Assembly: GCF_028769735.1 (NCBI RefSeq) | Contig: NC_088172.1 | Span: forward strand, 64,635,075-64,699,074 | DNA length: 64,000 nucleotides | Direction of reading: 5' to 3' | From: Zonotrichia leucophrys gambelii | Lineage: Eukaryota > Chordata > Aves > Passeriformes > Passerellidae | In this document: in pieces, positions 50,801 to 63,787 of the stretch | Layout of the letters: the number at the start of each line of letters is the position of its first letter | Numbering within the stretch: position 1 is the first letter of the stretch | Program-made: the position numbers and the translations under genes | The notes under the pieces: model-generated | The model's database searches: none | Told to the model about the DNA's origin: nothing | Seen by the model: only the letters and a program-made list of their open reading frames with translations

Positions 50801-52062
50801 CTTAAAATACTTTTCAGTCTAACAGTTACATCAGCAACATATAATTGATTTGGGTCCTTTCCTCTGGCACAGGCTGTGCCTGTGAGGAGCAAGAGACAAT
50901 CCCAGACCAAAGCAGCCAGGACAGAGCAGCCTGTCCTGGGAGTGAAAGTGGACACAAAAAGGTGACATGAATCACCTTCAGTCATGCAATAGGTTGGCAC
51001 CATCTCAAGGACAAACAGCCAGGTTTCTCTACTCCCAGCCCAGTGTGTTTACCTTTTTGATCTCACTCTATCTTCATACAGTCCTGTGGATAAGGCAGAG
51101 CAGCAGGGATGGCAGCACCAGCACAGCAAAATGCCTGCCTGAAAGAGCTGGTGCCAGCTTTGTTATCAGAACTCTGGCAGACACCTTCGTGTCAGGGAGG
51201 GATTTTGCATTGTGCCAATATTTGCCAGCTGGGTCAGCCACTGAGGTCTTCAAGCTGTTGCCCAAGTTGAACAAGGGAAGCAGCCAGGTGACCACTGTCT
51301 GGGAAATGCCACAAAATTCACTCCAAAAGCCTCCAGCACGAACATCTGGCTGCCCTCAGTACTGCAAGTATTGCTGCAATAAGCCCAGTAGTCATTTACT
51401 CCCTGGGGATCTCCTAAGTGGTATCTCTGGTGGCTGACCTTTTCTGTCACTACTGAGGTTTCGAAAGTCTGGTTGTAATTTTTGTACTCCAGCCAAATTG
51501 TCCACAGGGCACTATGAACAATAGTTGTTGTCTCCTAGCCTGGAAACTCAAAGCATAGCCACAGAAAGACCTTTAGAAGATGGGATATCCATGCTGCCTG
51601 CACAAACTTAGGTTCCCCTTTATCTTTTGCCAAGCCTCTCTCAAAATACCTCCACCCCTCCTCCTGCTCCTCTACCTGGATGGGCAAATAGTTGCAACCA
51701 GCAGGACTCCGCAGTTTTGGACACTGTGTGGTGTTCCTCTGAGCAGACTGTCTGTGGTGATCTCCTGCCTCACTCGAGGGGTGTTTCTAATGATATGCAG
51801 TTTGTGCAGTTCACTAGTGAGAAACAGACTGGCCCCTTCCTCGCTGCAGGCATTATGGGACTCTTCCATCTTCTGGAGCTGCAGCAGCTCCCACTCAGCC
51901 AGCTACAGGGGCAAAACTGCAACTGTCCTGGGACAGCAGCCGCAATTTTCAGTGCTCCAAACACAATCTACAGACCCTTTTGCAACCCGAGATGAGGGCA
52001 GGGCTGTCAGGTTGGCGTTAATTTGAGGGGTGCACAACTAATGAGTGTTTGGCTATGCTGGA

Positions 52063-52308
52063 CCCTTCCCTTCCCTTCCCTTCCCTTCCCTTCCCTTCCC
52101 TTCCCTTCCCTTCCCTTCCCTTCCCTTCCCTTCCCTTCCCTTCCCTTCCCTTCCCTTCCCTTCCCTTCCCTTCCCTTCCCTTCCCTTCCCTTCCCTTCCC
52201 TTCCCTTCCCTTCCCTTCCCTTCCCTTCCCTTCCCTTCCCTTCCCTTCCCTTCCCTTCCCTTCCCTTCCCTTCCCTTCCCTTCCCTTCCCTTCCCTTCCC
52301 TTCCCTTC
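52063..52308. repeat. CCCTT pentanucleotide microsatellite, about 49 units
   Basis: Uninterrupted CCCTT/TTCCC repeats over about 246 bases. One strand is all pyrimidine, the other all purine (GGGAA units). The precise unit number may be limited by assembly. Confidence 0.98.
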
Positions 52309-52315
52309 TTCTTAG

Positions 52316-52385
52316 CCGAAGCTGCCGCCGTGCGGAGGCTCCGCCACATCGCCGCTCCCGGCGCGGCTGTCTCGGCCAGGAACAT
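52316..52385. other. Small CpG-rich block beside the CCCTT array
   Basis: About 70 bases with roughly ten CG dinucleotides (gccgccgtgcggaggctccg and following), sharply different from the AT-rich DNA on its right. It could be a small promoter or a repeat remnant; no function assigned. Confidence 0.5.
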
Positions 52386-52835
52386 TTGGAAATGCTATTA
52401 CCGTACTGCCCTTTGGTAAACCAGTAATTCTGGAAGCAAGAGGAGGGGAAAGTTAAATTTGTATTCAGTAATTTTTTTTTCTACAGGAAATAATGAAAGA
52501 GCTCATAACTTAAAGTTTCTGGGGTTTCAATAGAGCGGCAAAAGTCAATCTCCAGGCAGATCAGAACTTCCTGCTCTTTTGTTTTTGCTGGATGTTTCTT
52601 AAGCAAAGGCTTACATGCTGCAGTTTTGGGTTAATTTTTATTTTTACTTTTCCTTCTTTTTCTACTTTTTCTGTTTTAACTGTAAAAACGTGAAATAACA
52701 ATTTAGCTTACTGCTTGAGGGATAAATCAGAGGAACAGTATTACTGAGCCCTGAATATTCATGATGAAAAAAGGATTAACATTGCCTTCTGGCAAATTAC
52801 CCTGATGAAAGCCTTTGAAAACCATAACTCCTGTC

Positions 52836-52838
<3 letters not shown>

Positions 52839-52876
<38 letters not shown>
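52839..52876. repeat. 38-base poly(A) run
   Basis: Uninterrupted A from 52839 to 52876, preceded by gtcatt. No retrocopied gene is recognisable to its left, so it is listed as a homopolymer only. Confidence 0.95.
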
Positions 52877-52881
<5 letters not shown>

Positions 52882-55800
52882 AAAGTGAGTGCTCTGTGCT
52901 CTTGCAGCTATTCTCTTAGTCCCAGGAAAAGCTGAGCTCCCTTAGGGACTGCCTCTGACTCAGGGAGCTGAAGACATACTGCAACTTGGCTCCTCTCCCA
53001 TACTGCCACTTGGTGTTTCACAGTCTTAAGAATAAAAATAATCTTAAAAGCCCTCTTTTGTTTGCAAAGCTGCCGCTCCCCCAAAGTGATGAATTAATGC
53101 AGCATTGTGTGCTTAGCTCTGACAAAAGCCTGGAACAACAGCTCAGAAAGCTGTGCTGTTTGGCTGGGTAAAGCACTTAGATGGCTGTCTAATGATGATA
53201 TTTCAGCTGCCAGCACAGATAATGTTGTCCTTACTTACCCAAGCATACAAAAAGATGTTTCGCATTTCTGGGTGTGTAAAAGCAAAAAGGAAGCAGGCAG
53301 AGCAGAGCTGCCTCCTGGCACTGCAGCGCTGTCAGCGTCAGGGCAAGCTGGGCAAGGTGGGCTGTGGTGGGGGAGCCACCCATGGTAACAGCTCAGCTGC
53401 CCCTGCCCTCAGCCCTGCAGTGTGGCTGGGCCACACCAGCATCTCTCAGCCAGCCACAGCAGTGGGCATGACAGCAAAGCTCAGGTGGTGTGAGCACACA
53501 TGAATCCTAAGACCACCTCTGAGACTGATGCCTCTTCAGGAGAACCTACTGCTTTTGCACAGCACAGTGAAAGCAACCAGACTTCTTACATTCACTGTTA
53601 TTTTAGGATCCTCCCTTGAATGAGATTTTGATATCCTGCAATTCCTCAAAGGTATTTCTTTTCCACTTAATCTGCAAGATTTTTAAAGGGCACTTCTTAA
53701 AAACCCTCCCTTTGATTTTCTGTACCCTTTTTCTCATTGTTGTCTAGCCTTTTTCACTAGGTTGTCCACAACATTTTGTAGGGTTGTCCAGTCCTCAGAT
53801 AAGGTTGTCAGTCTTTCAGAACCCCTAAAGCTGTCCTTTCTCATCTTCCTTCCCTCTGCTTCACTTCTGCCTGGAAATGAAGGAGAGGAAGATACTCCAG
53901 CCCCTCTGTAGCAAGCTATGTCTTCTCCAGAGAAAATATTACTTTACTTCCAGAAGACAACACAAATTTCCTTAAAAAAACAGCCCCAAGCTGGGCTTAA
54001 TTTTATCTGGTCTCTGCTGTTGTTGGAGCAATAGAAGATGTCCCCAGTTAGCAAAGATGTGTGCAGGAGCATATGTGAAGCCTGCCAGGCTCCTGGGCAA
54101 AAGTCCATGCACTGCACTGAGCCAAAGTAATGGAAAGTATCAGAAACAGCGTGGTTTCATGTGACTGTGACTGTGGCATTTGGATTCAAATCAAGGCCAG
54201 GATCAGAGGGTGCCAAGCAGTATGAAATGAGACTAATCTCAGAGACAGAACAAAGATGTTTTATGTAACTTCATACAGATCTGGAGGAGAAAGGACAGAT
54301 AGCTGCTGAGTTTCACAGGTGGTACCTCAGTGCATTAAACATCTCCTCTTAAATCTTTGCAAATATAAGGAGAACAATAAAGACACCTAGACAAAACCAG
54401 TCGTACCTCTCAAACACTGTCCTGGTTTAGAGAGACCTAAAGAGTTTGGAGAAAGAGTAAAAAAAATGAAATATTGTAGCCTAAATCAGTCCTTAGAGAA
54501 GGTCAGATGACATTAAAGGGGCTTAGCCAGCAGGTAACAAGCACTGGAGGACACGGGGTCAGTGAGGCCAAAGGCTATGGATAAATCCTCCAATGTTAAA
54601 CTGTTGACAGATCAGGAAGTGTAATGACAACGGGGTTATGAAAGACTTTAAGTTGCTGTCATTTGAATAACCAACTTTATATCCTGAATGACCAGTCTAC
54701 CTGATGGTAATGGGGAAAGAATTACATAAGTGTGACTCAGAAAAAGCACGTGCCAGATGCTGAACAGCAGAGGATGAAAGCCAGAGCTATAGCATGATGC
54801 TAAGCAAGGAGGCCAAGAAATGGAAACCATAGTTTCCTACATCAAGCCTTTGTGTCACCTTCTATCCCATGAATTATGCTAGAAAGTGAATAAGGGTCTC
54901 TTCTAGAGAAAAAAAATACTCTATAAAAAAAATAAATTACTCAGTTCCTGTTAGCAGTAAGTGTGCCTGAGCCTCTGCTCTTGGCAGAGGATGCTCACCC
55001 TCTGCCAGAGCACTGCTTCTTCTGCACAATGCCCATCTGGCCCCCTCTCTTGGTGTCATGGGATGAGCAGTGTCTTGGCAGGAGGGCAGTGCCTGTGGGC
55101 AGCTGCAATTGCACTGGTGCTCACACTCCCTGAGTGCTTTGCTCCCATGGCTGAAGGTAATGGATAAAACTCCTTATGTCTCAGAAACAGGCATTGAATG
55201 ATGGTACCCAGAAGAAAATGGTGCTCAGCTTTAACATATGTTGCCAGCCTGTGCGTCACTCATGCTGTCATGATGTCACCTTGAAATCTTGCCTGGTCAT
55301 GTGGCTTGTAGAGAGATCTCTGCAGTCTGCAGGAGCCTAATGGTGTCCAGAGCAGTCCCACCAGGAATTAATTGCATTCGATCTGACAGCTCCCTGTCTG
55401 CCAGCAGCACTTTCACACGCTGGCAGGCTCTCACTCACTGCCTGCACAGCCCAAGGACAGACCTGCTCCATCCCCCTGCTGGGACAGCCCGGTGGGCTGC
55501 AGACCCACAGCTCCTGAGGCAGTGGAATCCTGGAGGAAGGACTTTATTACTCAGTGTGACAAGACTTTCGTATCAGTACTGTCTTGTATTGCTTAAATGT
55601 CACAATATGTCTGCTGGGACTGCGTCCCAAATGGAAATGTACACAGGCTGGTGTCACAGCCTCTTGCTTTCTGTGTTCACCTGCTGCTCCAGGGAGTGTT
55701 AAAATACACCCTGCTTTTACCCACCAAGGAGCAAAGGTGTTCCAGGTCAGTGGCTCAAGTCCTGCTCACCGCTCCCCTGAGCAAGTAGGACTGTGCTGCT

Positions 55801-57442
55801 GGTGTCTGTCCATAAGAGACCATCACAGGACGTGTTGCATTTCCCTCCCAGCCTGAATACCTGCAGAGAGCACCAAGTGGCAGGAATAACAAGTCATCTA
55901 CGGGGGAAAATGCTCTCCCACTGCTTCCAAAAGGGGATTTCATGGCAAAAGAGCAAAACTGCTCTGTCCTTGTAAAACTCTGGAGTGGGGTAAGCATGTA
56001 GGTGATACATAGATTTGTTTGTTTCTGCCCTTCAAGAGATGAGCCTGTGATTCTTAACATATGTCAGGCAAGGTATTGTATTTTCATAAAAACTGAGACA
56101 TTTTATAAGTGTTTTCTGCTCGTTCCTCTTTTTTCCACCCACACTCCCCAGACACCATCTCTCCTGTGCACTTTTAGTGCCTTGACACCAAGGCTGAAAT
56201 CTCAGAGACATGAATTTTCCTGCAGTGCCATGACATGAAGCAGCAGGGCGAGGAGAGGGAAAGGCTGTCCCTGCCCTCTGGGAGAAAGGCTACAGCATGA
56301 AAAAATTTCTTATTGCACACCAGAATATTCGCATAGGAGAAAATCTGCATGCATTTCCCTGCAGCAGGACAAGCCCCTGTAGAGCTCAGCCCACACATTT
56401 TCATCTGCAACTGAACTCTGAAAGGAAGAAATTTCCTGAGGTGATACATGATTACCCTCCTTGGGACACAGCACGTGTGCAGTCTGTGTGTCTAGGACAC
56501 TGAAGGTCTCCTTCCCCATTAAACATGTTACTCTGGTATGTGAGAATGTGCCTTGCCCCACACAGAGGTGTTGTGGATAAAGTTCCTGGTTTTGCTGATG
56601 GTTGAGTATGAGATTTTGAGTATTTCACATCCCTGGGCTTGTGCTGGCACTAAAATGCCTTTTACCTGCCTTAACCTATTATCTGGTATTTCTCTCACTT
56701 GACTCTATGCATTTGATATGGGCATCTACCCTGAGCTACCCCCCGTGAGGGTCTGTCTAGAGGCAAATGAAGGACACAGTCATCTCCAGAGGGATCTCAA
56801 GGATGAGTACACAGTGAGTCACTTTCTGGAGGTTTTGGTCTTCTCAGTGGCTGTGGAAAAAGCTGACATGAGTAACTTGGACTCTATTCTGCAAACCTAA
56901 AGTTTGGTCGAATGACGGCCAAGTTTGGAGCACCAGGCCTGCCTCTTCTCACAAATTTGGACTGTATCCACATATTTGCACAATGGGAACTTGGTCTCAG
57001 CAGGAGTCTGCAGATATCAACAATGGATGCAATTATGGGGAATAAACATGGGAATATATGTTCTGAAAAAGAAAGCTTTCCTCCCAGCACTGCTGTGAAA
57101 AATAGCAGAACAGAGAGGAACTAATTCTGTTTCACCTAATTGCTCTCCATAAATCATCTCTTGGCAGCAGGCTAAACTGGTCCACCAAAGGGCCAATTAA
57201 AGCAAAGGGAGGCAGAGTGCTGTTTGTACTCAGGGGTGTGTTTTATACTACAGGAACTGCAATTTGTTCCAAGAGGGTGGCATCTCCTCCCTTTCCAAGC
57301 AGAGAGGAATGTCTATGTCTGGCTCTGAGTGTTATTTCTTCAGTGCATCCATGGTGCATTGTCTGGCATTCTCTCCAGCCAGTGTTTTACTGTCCAATGT
57401 GAGATACAGTGGTGCAGGTGAATACTGGTAGGCAGAAAAATC

Positions 57443-57860
57443 ACAGATTCATTTAGGTTTGAAAGGACGAATAAGATAATTGAGTCCAACCACCAGCCAA
57501 GCACTGCCAAGTCCACTGCTAAACCACATCCCTGAGCACACATCTGCACATCTTTTAAATATCCCAGAGGATGGTGACACTACCACTTTCATGGGCAACC
57601 AGTTCCAATGCTTGACAACACTTTCCATGAAGAAATTTTTACTCAGTATCTCATATAAACCACCCCTGGTGCAGCTTGAGGCCATTTCCTTTTGTTCTAC
57701 TGCTTGTTACCTGGGACAGGAGCCTCACCTGGCTACACCCTCCTTCCAGGCGGTTGTAGAGAGCAATAAGGCCCTTCTGAGCTTCCTCTTGTCCAAGCTA
57801 AACAACCCCAGCTCCCTCAGCTGCTCCTCATAAGACTTGTGCTCCAAACCCTCCAGATGA
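57443..57860 (-). mobile_element. CR1 LINE 3' fragment, antisense, upstream of CAPN9
   Basis: Plus strand shows the reversed CR1 tail: acagattcatttaggtttga, gagtccaaccaccagccaag, ccagttccaatgcttgacaa, ccatgaagaaatttttactc, then agctccctcagctgctcctc. About 420 bp, moderately diverged, 5'-truncated. Confidence 0.9.
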
Positions 57861-58079
57861 ACAAGGTCATGAAACCTGGAAATCAGTGACAATCGGTATT
57901 TGTTTTAAAATCACACCATACAGTGCACACTCCTTCAGTGTGCGGCCCATCAGAATCCCTCCTCAGGGATTTTCTAATGCTCTTGCTGTGTACGCCCAGG
58001 ATGTATCCTGCTCCAAGTCCTCCCCACTAGCTTTGCACACCCAGCCCTTGCTCTGCACCCTGCCAGCAGAGTGACCACG

Positions 58080-58990
58080 GCCACGGCATCTCTTGTCGCT
58101 GCTGTCCCTCCTGCATGACGTCCCCCGGGATCAACACCTGCCCGCCAAGGCAGCCGGGCCGCAGGCAGCCCAGGCCGCTCTCCCGCCCGGGAGGGAGAGT
58201 CAGGCAAGCTCGCAGCCCGCCGTGGGCTCTGGTTTCCCTCCCAAGCCCAGCCCAATGGCCCAGGCTGAGCTCTGCATACCTCGGAGCCAGCCCGGGCCGT
58301 GGCAGCCTCCCGCGGGGCCGTGCCGGGCCGGGAGCGGTGCCAGGGCCGCGCACACCCCTCACACCCCTCCGGGCCCGGCAGCCGCGGGAAGGAAGGAAGG
58401 ACAGGGCAGCCCGGGCCGCTCCCTGGGTGTCCGGGACCGGCCGCCTTCCCTCCCTGTTTGCTTTCAGGGTGTTTGTCCCTGGTGCTGTGCAGGTCAGTCT
58501 CGCTCAGCAGCAGCAGCTCAAGGAGGTGACACGGAGGAGGCTGGAGGATACTGCCGGCTCCCTCACCACAGAGCCCTTCCCAGCCCCTCGCCCTTCACAA
58601 GGCACGTGAGGCATCCTCGCTCCCCTCTCTTTTCCCACCCGTTCTGTCCCCACCAGCGGCTAAGCCTTGTCTCTCGGGGCAGGTGGGCGGCAGACATGCC
58701 CTACCTGCACCAGGACTCGAAGCCGCGGCCGGCTGCGCATCCCGGCGGTGCCCGAGGCACGCACAGCTCGGGAAAGGGCTACGAGCAGCTGAAGCAGGAG
58801 TGCCTGCGCAGGGGTGTCCTCTTCGAGGACCCCGACTTCCCTGCCTGCAATTCATCTCTCTTCTTCAGGGAAAACCCAGCCATTCCCTTCGTCTGGAAGA
58901 GGCCTGGGGTGAGTATGCCCTTGTGTTCGTGCCTCCCGTCCCGCCCGAGGTCAGGCAGCTGGGCTGCGGGGGGCACCAAGCACCCCCTGC
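58080..58990 (+). promoter_or_regulatory. CpG island and putative promoter of CAPN9
   Basis: Dense CG dinucleotides across about 900 bases surround the CAPN9 ATG at 58696. No TATA box is obvious. A long open frame (58093-59010) across the island in another frame is a by-product of high GC. The start site and 5' UTR are not fixed. Confidence 0.65.
58696..58908 (+). CDS. CAPN9: CAPN9 coding exon 1
   Basis: Residues 1-71. Includes the THSSGKGYEQLKQECLRRG helix and the FEDPDFPACNSSLFF motif shared by classical calpains. Donor CCTGGG|GTGAGT, phase 0. Very GC-rich because it lies in the CpG island. Confidence 0.94.
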
Positions 58991-61900
58991 TCAGGGAAAT
59001 GTGGAGATGAGGTGTGGGAGTATGGAGGGGCTTGACAGCTAGCCTGCAAGCAAAGCTGAGTTAATAGAAGAAATAACAATTGATGATTTTCGGGTGTATC
59101 TATAGCAAAGAAGACAAAGCTGTCAGCATGGAAACTGATTAGAAAAGATACATTAAAATTTTTGTAAGCTAGACTACGTGCTTAAGTAGATGTGTATATG
59201 TACTTTATTAAACTTCTGTAAAACTTTTGTCAATTATATTGACGTTAATTGCTTTACACCAATGAATATAATAAGTTATTGTAATGTAGTTAATGACTTA
59301 AGATCACGCTTTGTTAAGAGTATATAAGCTAGAGAACATGCAGAATAAAAACTTTTTTCTTCTTAGACCCTGATCACGTGCGTGTATATCACGTCCAACC
59401 TATCAGTGACATGGGGGGAAACCCTTCCCACCTCAGGAGCAGTGGCTCAGGATTGGGATGCCCCCCACAAAGAGCTCAAGTTGCAGGATGAAAGGGCTGG
59501 AAGGCTTCACCCCATGTTTCAGGTGTAGCTCATTGTACAGTCACACTTATGCATGTGTATTTATGTGCATGCATAAAGGACTTGTAATCGGCTTCTCTCT
59601 TACATTATTGCCAGACAAAAGATGAAAGTAAGAGGACACGCAGGGAATTAAGGGTAAAATACATTATGATAATGTTCTAACTGTGTAAAATTGGGTGTTG
59701 TTAATGTAGGAAATTCATAAGTGAGATCAACTTCAAAAATTCAAACCTTTTAACTTTGACAGTACTAGAGTCTTACCTGCTCACTTCCATCAGGGAACAC
59801 TGAGAGATTACAATTGCATGCCGTGGTTACTGAGCCATTCAGCAGTAGCCAAGGGCTCAGTGAGTATCTCTTAATGCATCTTGCATAACAGCCATTAATA
59901 ACACAGTGGGAGCCTGAAGCTGCACCAGTCATATGCTCTCAGATCATAAACCCAGCATCACTCCCGGTTCCTTGTTCTCACTTCACCCTGTAACTAATAA
60001 CCACAGAAAAAAAATGTGGCAACATTTCATTTCTTTGCTAAGGACTGATGTTTATTCTGGGTTTTCTTCATAGTCTGGGAGCTGCTTCCTTTATAAAAAC
60101 CTTTTCTTTGGTGATAGTGGTACCAAGGGAGAGAAAGAACAAAGTAAGCTTAAAGAAGGGCTTAAATTATCTTAATTCCCAGTGATAAGCATTCAGTGCC
60201 TCAGCATCTGGTAGTTAACATAGTGGTGATACAGAGCAAAATTAAAGCTGTTACTCCTGGACAAGTTTCAGTTGTGAAAAAATTGGAGATCCCAACACAT
60301 GCTAAGTGCAGCCCCCACATGCACTGCTGCCTATGTGTGCTCCAGACAGCCAGGTGGTCTGTGGGGCTGCCTCCCAGCACAGGAGAGGCCGTGAGGCTGA
60401 GATGCTTTGGGTGTGGTGACTCTAGAGTGCTGAGAGACATCAGAAATGGACACTAATCTTAAAGAATGGTTTTCCTTTGCCCAGCGCTCAGGTGCTAGTT
60501 TGTCTTTTTAGGGCTGGTGTAAAATGTGACCAGGAGTGATTGAGAGGTTGTGTGCCCTTGTGTATGGTACACAGGGGCAGTGGAGAACGGTCTGGTTTCT
60601 TCAGGATCTTTGTGTGCTGAACTGGAAACATTTCCAGGATGAGTAAGTTACCTCAAATGGCATCTGCCTTCACTCCAGTTCCCCCCACGCACTTTTGTGA
60701 GCTGCACAGCGAGAAATAAAACTCAGGGGAGGCTGAGAGGATGTGTAAGGACAGGGTATTAGTTATGCTCTGCTCTGGCTCCTCAGCATTCAAACTAAGT
60801 CAGTTTCATTTCTATTATCCATCAGGAGCAGCAGCAAAATAGAGGTGGTGTAACAATTTCAATGTAACACATTTTACTTTGCAAAGGGAACATTGGCCTG
60901 GAGCATGTGCCAGGTGAGTTGCCACAGCTGGAGAGGCTGAGCACAAAATCATGGCCTCTGTGCAGGGTATCTGTATTCCAGCTTCTTTCATGGTGACTGG
61001 TATTTACTGCATCTCCCACCAGTATTTTACAGTAGCTTGGTTGAAGTGTAGCACAGAACATGAGGGTGATTGCAGGGACAAATAATCTAAATCTTCTGAT
61101 TTACAATCTGTTAGAGTTTAATCTTTAGTAATGAGAGTAGAGAAGGCTTTCTCATTACTTTGACATGCATATATCTGCATATATACATGTTTGTAGCAGT
61201 ATGAACAAGAGCTTCAACTAGCACTAATCTGTAAATCTCCCACTGCAATCAGTGAGCTACCTGGATCTGCATCAGAAGAATATCTGACTTTCTACATAAG
61301 TGAAGTGCTCCCAGATTCAGGCAGGTAGTGATTTTGTTTAGCTATCCTTTTAAATCCTTTTTTAATTACAAATTCAAACTACCCTTTATCAAAATTTTAG
61401 AACAATCTGAAGAACATAAGACTCTTTTCTCACTATATTTCCTTTCCTTAATTCAACAGCTCAGTGTCTGGGAAAGTAGACATATGAATTGAAGAAAGAG
61501 AAAAACCCAACCCATAAAAGGGAAGACAAATGGGTTTTACCAATTTCAGATGAGTCTATGGTCTACAGGAGGAAATAAGAAAGAAATATTCCTAATATGA
61601 ACAGCCACGGACAACCAGTAGGACAGGTTGGGACCAGGCAGAGAAATGTAATCACAGAAATCACCTGAACAATCTCACTCCCAGCGTGCTTTAGGTCTCT
61701 ATGGATGCCCTCTACCAGTGCAAGACAGGCACTGGGATGCAATTTGTTTTTTCTTTTGGGTTTAAAGAAACATAGCTTTAATGCAGCATCAGGACAGTCA
61801 CAGGTCACTGTGTTTCATCTCTCTGAAGACTGCATGTTCCGACTTCCAGGCAATGTCTTTGTGCAGGTGAAGCCTTAAATTACTGTATGCTGTGTGTGAA

Positions 61901-63787
61901 TGCTGGGTTTTTCCTTTAACATGCCAAAAGTCCTGATAGATTATTATACCATCTGAAAGTCCTTTTAAAATTAACATTATTTTTGCAACACCCACTCAAA
62001 AACTGTAGTGTGTTTTCTTTTGTTCAGCAGAGAATGTGGCACAAGTCCAGTCAAGACCCTTTTAATTCCTTTTTATTGATTTTTTTTAAATTATTTTTGA
62101 TTGTTCTAGACACAGGAGATTGAAAACATTTTTCCATGTATGAGTTACAGAGATGTGTTATAAACAATGAGTCACAAATCAAACCCATGTCAGTGGAAAG
62201 GATTTTTATCCTGTCCCTTGCTAACACACAGGGCTTCTTGCTAACAGCTAAATGCATTAGTTGCAATGAGAATTACATCTCCTGAGAGCAATGGAGATAA
62301 AACAGTGTGTTGTTGAACATCAGCTACTTTATCAGCCATTGCTATATCAATGTCTCAAGGCAATGAGCTGTGGTTTTATTGTTCATGCCCAGCCCCAACG
62401 AGACTGAGTGTATTTAACTAGCAGGCGGGCCAGGTGAGGAGGAGCTGCTGTTTGCTTCCCTTTGCTCCACACTCTGGGGACATGCTGTGCTGTGGTACCT
62501 CCTCCCCAGGCACCTGTGCCTGAGGCACAACCTGGCCACCACCTCCTCCCCAGCAAAGGCAAACAAAAATTATGCAAACCAGTTTCCTCCTGGATGTTGC
62601 CTCTGCAGGGGGAGCTCCACAGCAGCCGTGCTGCTTCACTGAGGGGAGTGCCCTGGCTCCAGCAGCAGGTGCTTCAGCAATAAGTTCAGGAAGCTGAACA
62701 AAGCTATCAATATTCTGCCCTATGGTCTGAGAAAATGCAGTGATATGAACGCAAAGCAACTCAATTTAATCTAGGCAAAGGCAGGGATTAAATGACTGAA
62801 CGTGCTCTTCTATTTCCCCTGCCCTCCCCATTAATTTGTTTCATTTGCCACTTAGGCAGAAGGATCTGCTTCATGCCACAGGGTCTGCAATAATGTATCA
62901 GGGCAGGCTGATTAACAGCAGGCATATTCCTCCGGCAATATATTAGATATTTTCCTCTCCCCTTTTCCATTCAGTTCAATCAATTACATTCAATATACAG
63001 TTCATGGGAAAATGGAGAAGAGAATTCCTGCCACATTAATTGGTTTATCACTATAATTTTTCTATCCAGGCATGGTACTAGTAATTGAACTAAACCAGTC
63101 TAATGAATGCTTGAGAACTGCTGTAATGGCACCATGAGCACTATTCCCTCTGACCTCTGACCCCATGGGGTGGGAAGTGTTAGCTCCTCCTAAAAATTAG
63201 CAGGACTGAAGCTGTCTTTGTTTGCTTTTTTGAGGAGGAAGTTGTCTCATGGTTGTCAGACACTGTATGTTCCAGGTATTACATGCAAGTAAATAAAAGG
63301 CTTACTAGTTCAGTTAAAAGTAAATTGCCAATTTTATTGTTTTCAGCCATTGGAGGAAAGCAAGCTAACAAAAAGCCTTGTTAACCAGGGCTGCAGCCTG
63401 ACATCAATCTTCTGGATGAGTTTGTGCTATGATATTTTAACAATTGCCTACAGATGAATAAAGAATGCCAGCCTTTCATTAGCAGCCAACTAATTATGAA
63501 AAATATGAGGATAGTTGATTCTTTAATTGCTCTACACTGTAATTAATTAGCAAGGATTCCCCATCTTGTTTTGTGGTGGCAACACTGCTGCAGGATAATA
63601 CAGCTCGTGTGGCACACAGGGTTTGTAAGCACTGCTGGCAGTCTGGTTCAAAGTGATGGTGATATTTTCCTATTTTCCTTAGAAATTTTAAGTAATTTCT
63701 CTGTTTCACTGTTGCAGGACATTGTCAAAGACCCCAAGTTTATCGTTGGAGGAGCCACCAGAACTGACATTTGTCAAGGGGATCTTG
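58696..63787 (+). CDS. CAPN9: CAPN9, calpain-9, 5' part (coding exons 1-2; continues past the window)
   Basis: Calpain-9 is a cytosolic calcium-activated cysteine protease, enriched in the digestive tract and working with calpain-8 and the small subunit. Two coding exons are visible. Exon 1 (58696-58908) gives residues 1-71, beginning MPYLHQDS and ending IPFVWKRPG. Exon 2 (63718-63787) gives residues 72-94 plus one base, with GGATRTDICQGDLG at the start of the protease core. The exon lengths (213 and 70 nt) and phases fit the calpain family. The catalytic Cys of the GDCW motif falls in the next exon, beyond 64000, so only the N-terminal anchor region and the edge of the core domain are here. 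The choice of CAPN9 over CAPN8 or CAPN2 rests on N-terminal similarity and on position beside AGT and COG2. Truncation is due to the window edge. Confidence 0.93.
59057..59411 (+). mobile_element. Probable solo LTR of an endogenous retrovirus in CAPN9 intron 1
   Basis: AT-rich block with a TATA box (gtatataagct at 59319-59329), a poly(A) signal (AATAAA at 59344-59349) 25 bases later, a T-rich stretch and a CACGTG-containing tail. This compact promoter/poly(A) order is typical of an LTR. The block begins near tgagtta and ends near gtgaca. I found no clear target-site duplication, so the edges are approximate. No retroviral genes are attached. Confidence 0.5.
59412..63717. other. Rest of CAPN9 intron 1, nothing recognised
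   Basis: Intronic DNA with no recognisable repeat, nested gene or RNA. Short open frames on both strands look like chance. Confidence 0.5.
63718..63787 (+). CDS. CAPN9: CAPN9 coding exon 2
   Basis: Residues 72-94 plus one base. Acceptor gttgcag|gacatt; donor gatcttg|gtgagt. The conserved 70-nt calpain exon, ending just before the catalytic GDCW motif. Confidence 0.95.

Larger units (their letters stand above)
44820..58050. other. Intergenic DNA between AGT and CAPN9 starts, no gene recognised
   Basis: About 13 kb with many short chance open frames but no exon set with consistent splice sites or family resemblance. It holds the CCCTT array (52063-52308), a small CpG-rich block (52316-52385), a 38-base A run (52839-52876) and a minus-strand CR1 (57443-57860). 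It presumably contains regulatory sequence for both divergent genes. Confidence 0.5.

Noticed and set aside
52023..52427. Long open frames across 52023-52427 on both strands
   Set aside because: They are translations of the CCCTT repeat (Pro-Phe-Pro-Ser-Leu or Gly-Arg-Glu-Gly-Lys units) with no unique protein sequence.
52386..52876. Possible processed pseudogene ending in the 38-base A run
   Set aside because: The 450 bases to the left contain no recognisable coding remnant and no target-site duplication was found.
54418..54440. tgtcctggtttagag, similar to the start of some songbird LTRs
   Set aside because: Only about 15 bases match, and the following sequence shows no LTR features.
58093..59010. 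305-codon plus-strand open frame at the CAPN9 island
   Set aside because: High GC removes stop codons. It starts at TTG, and the true CAPN9 exon uses a different frame inside it.
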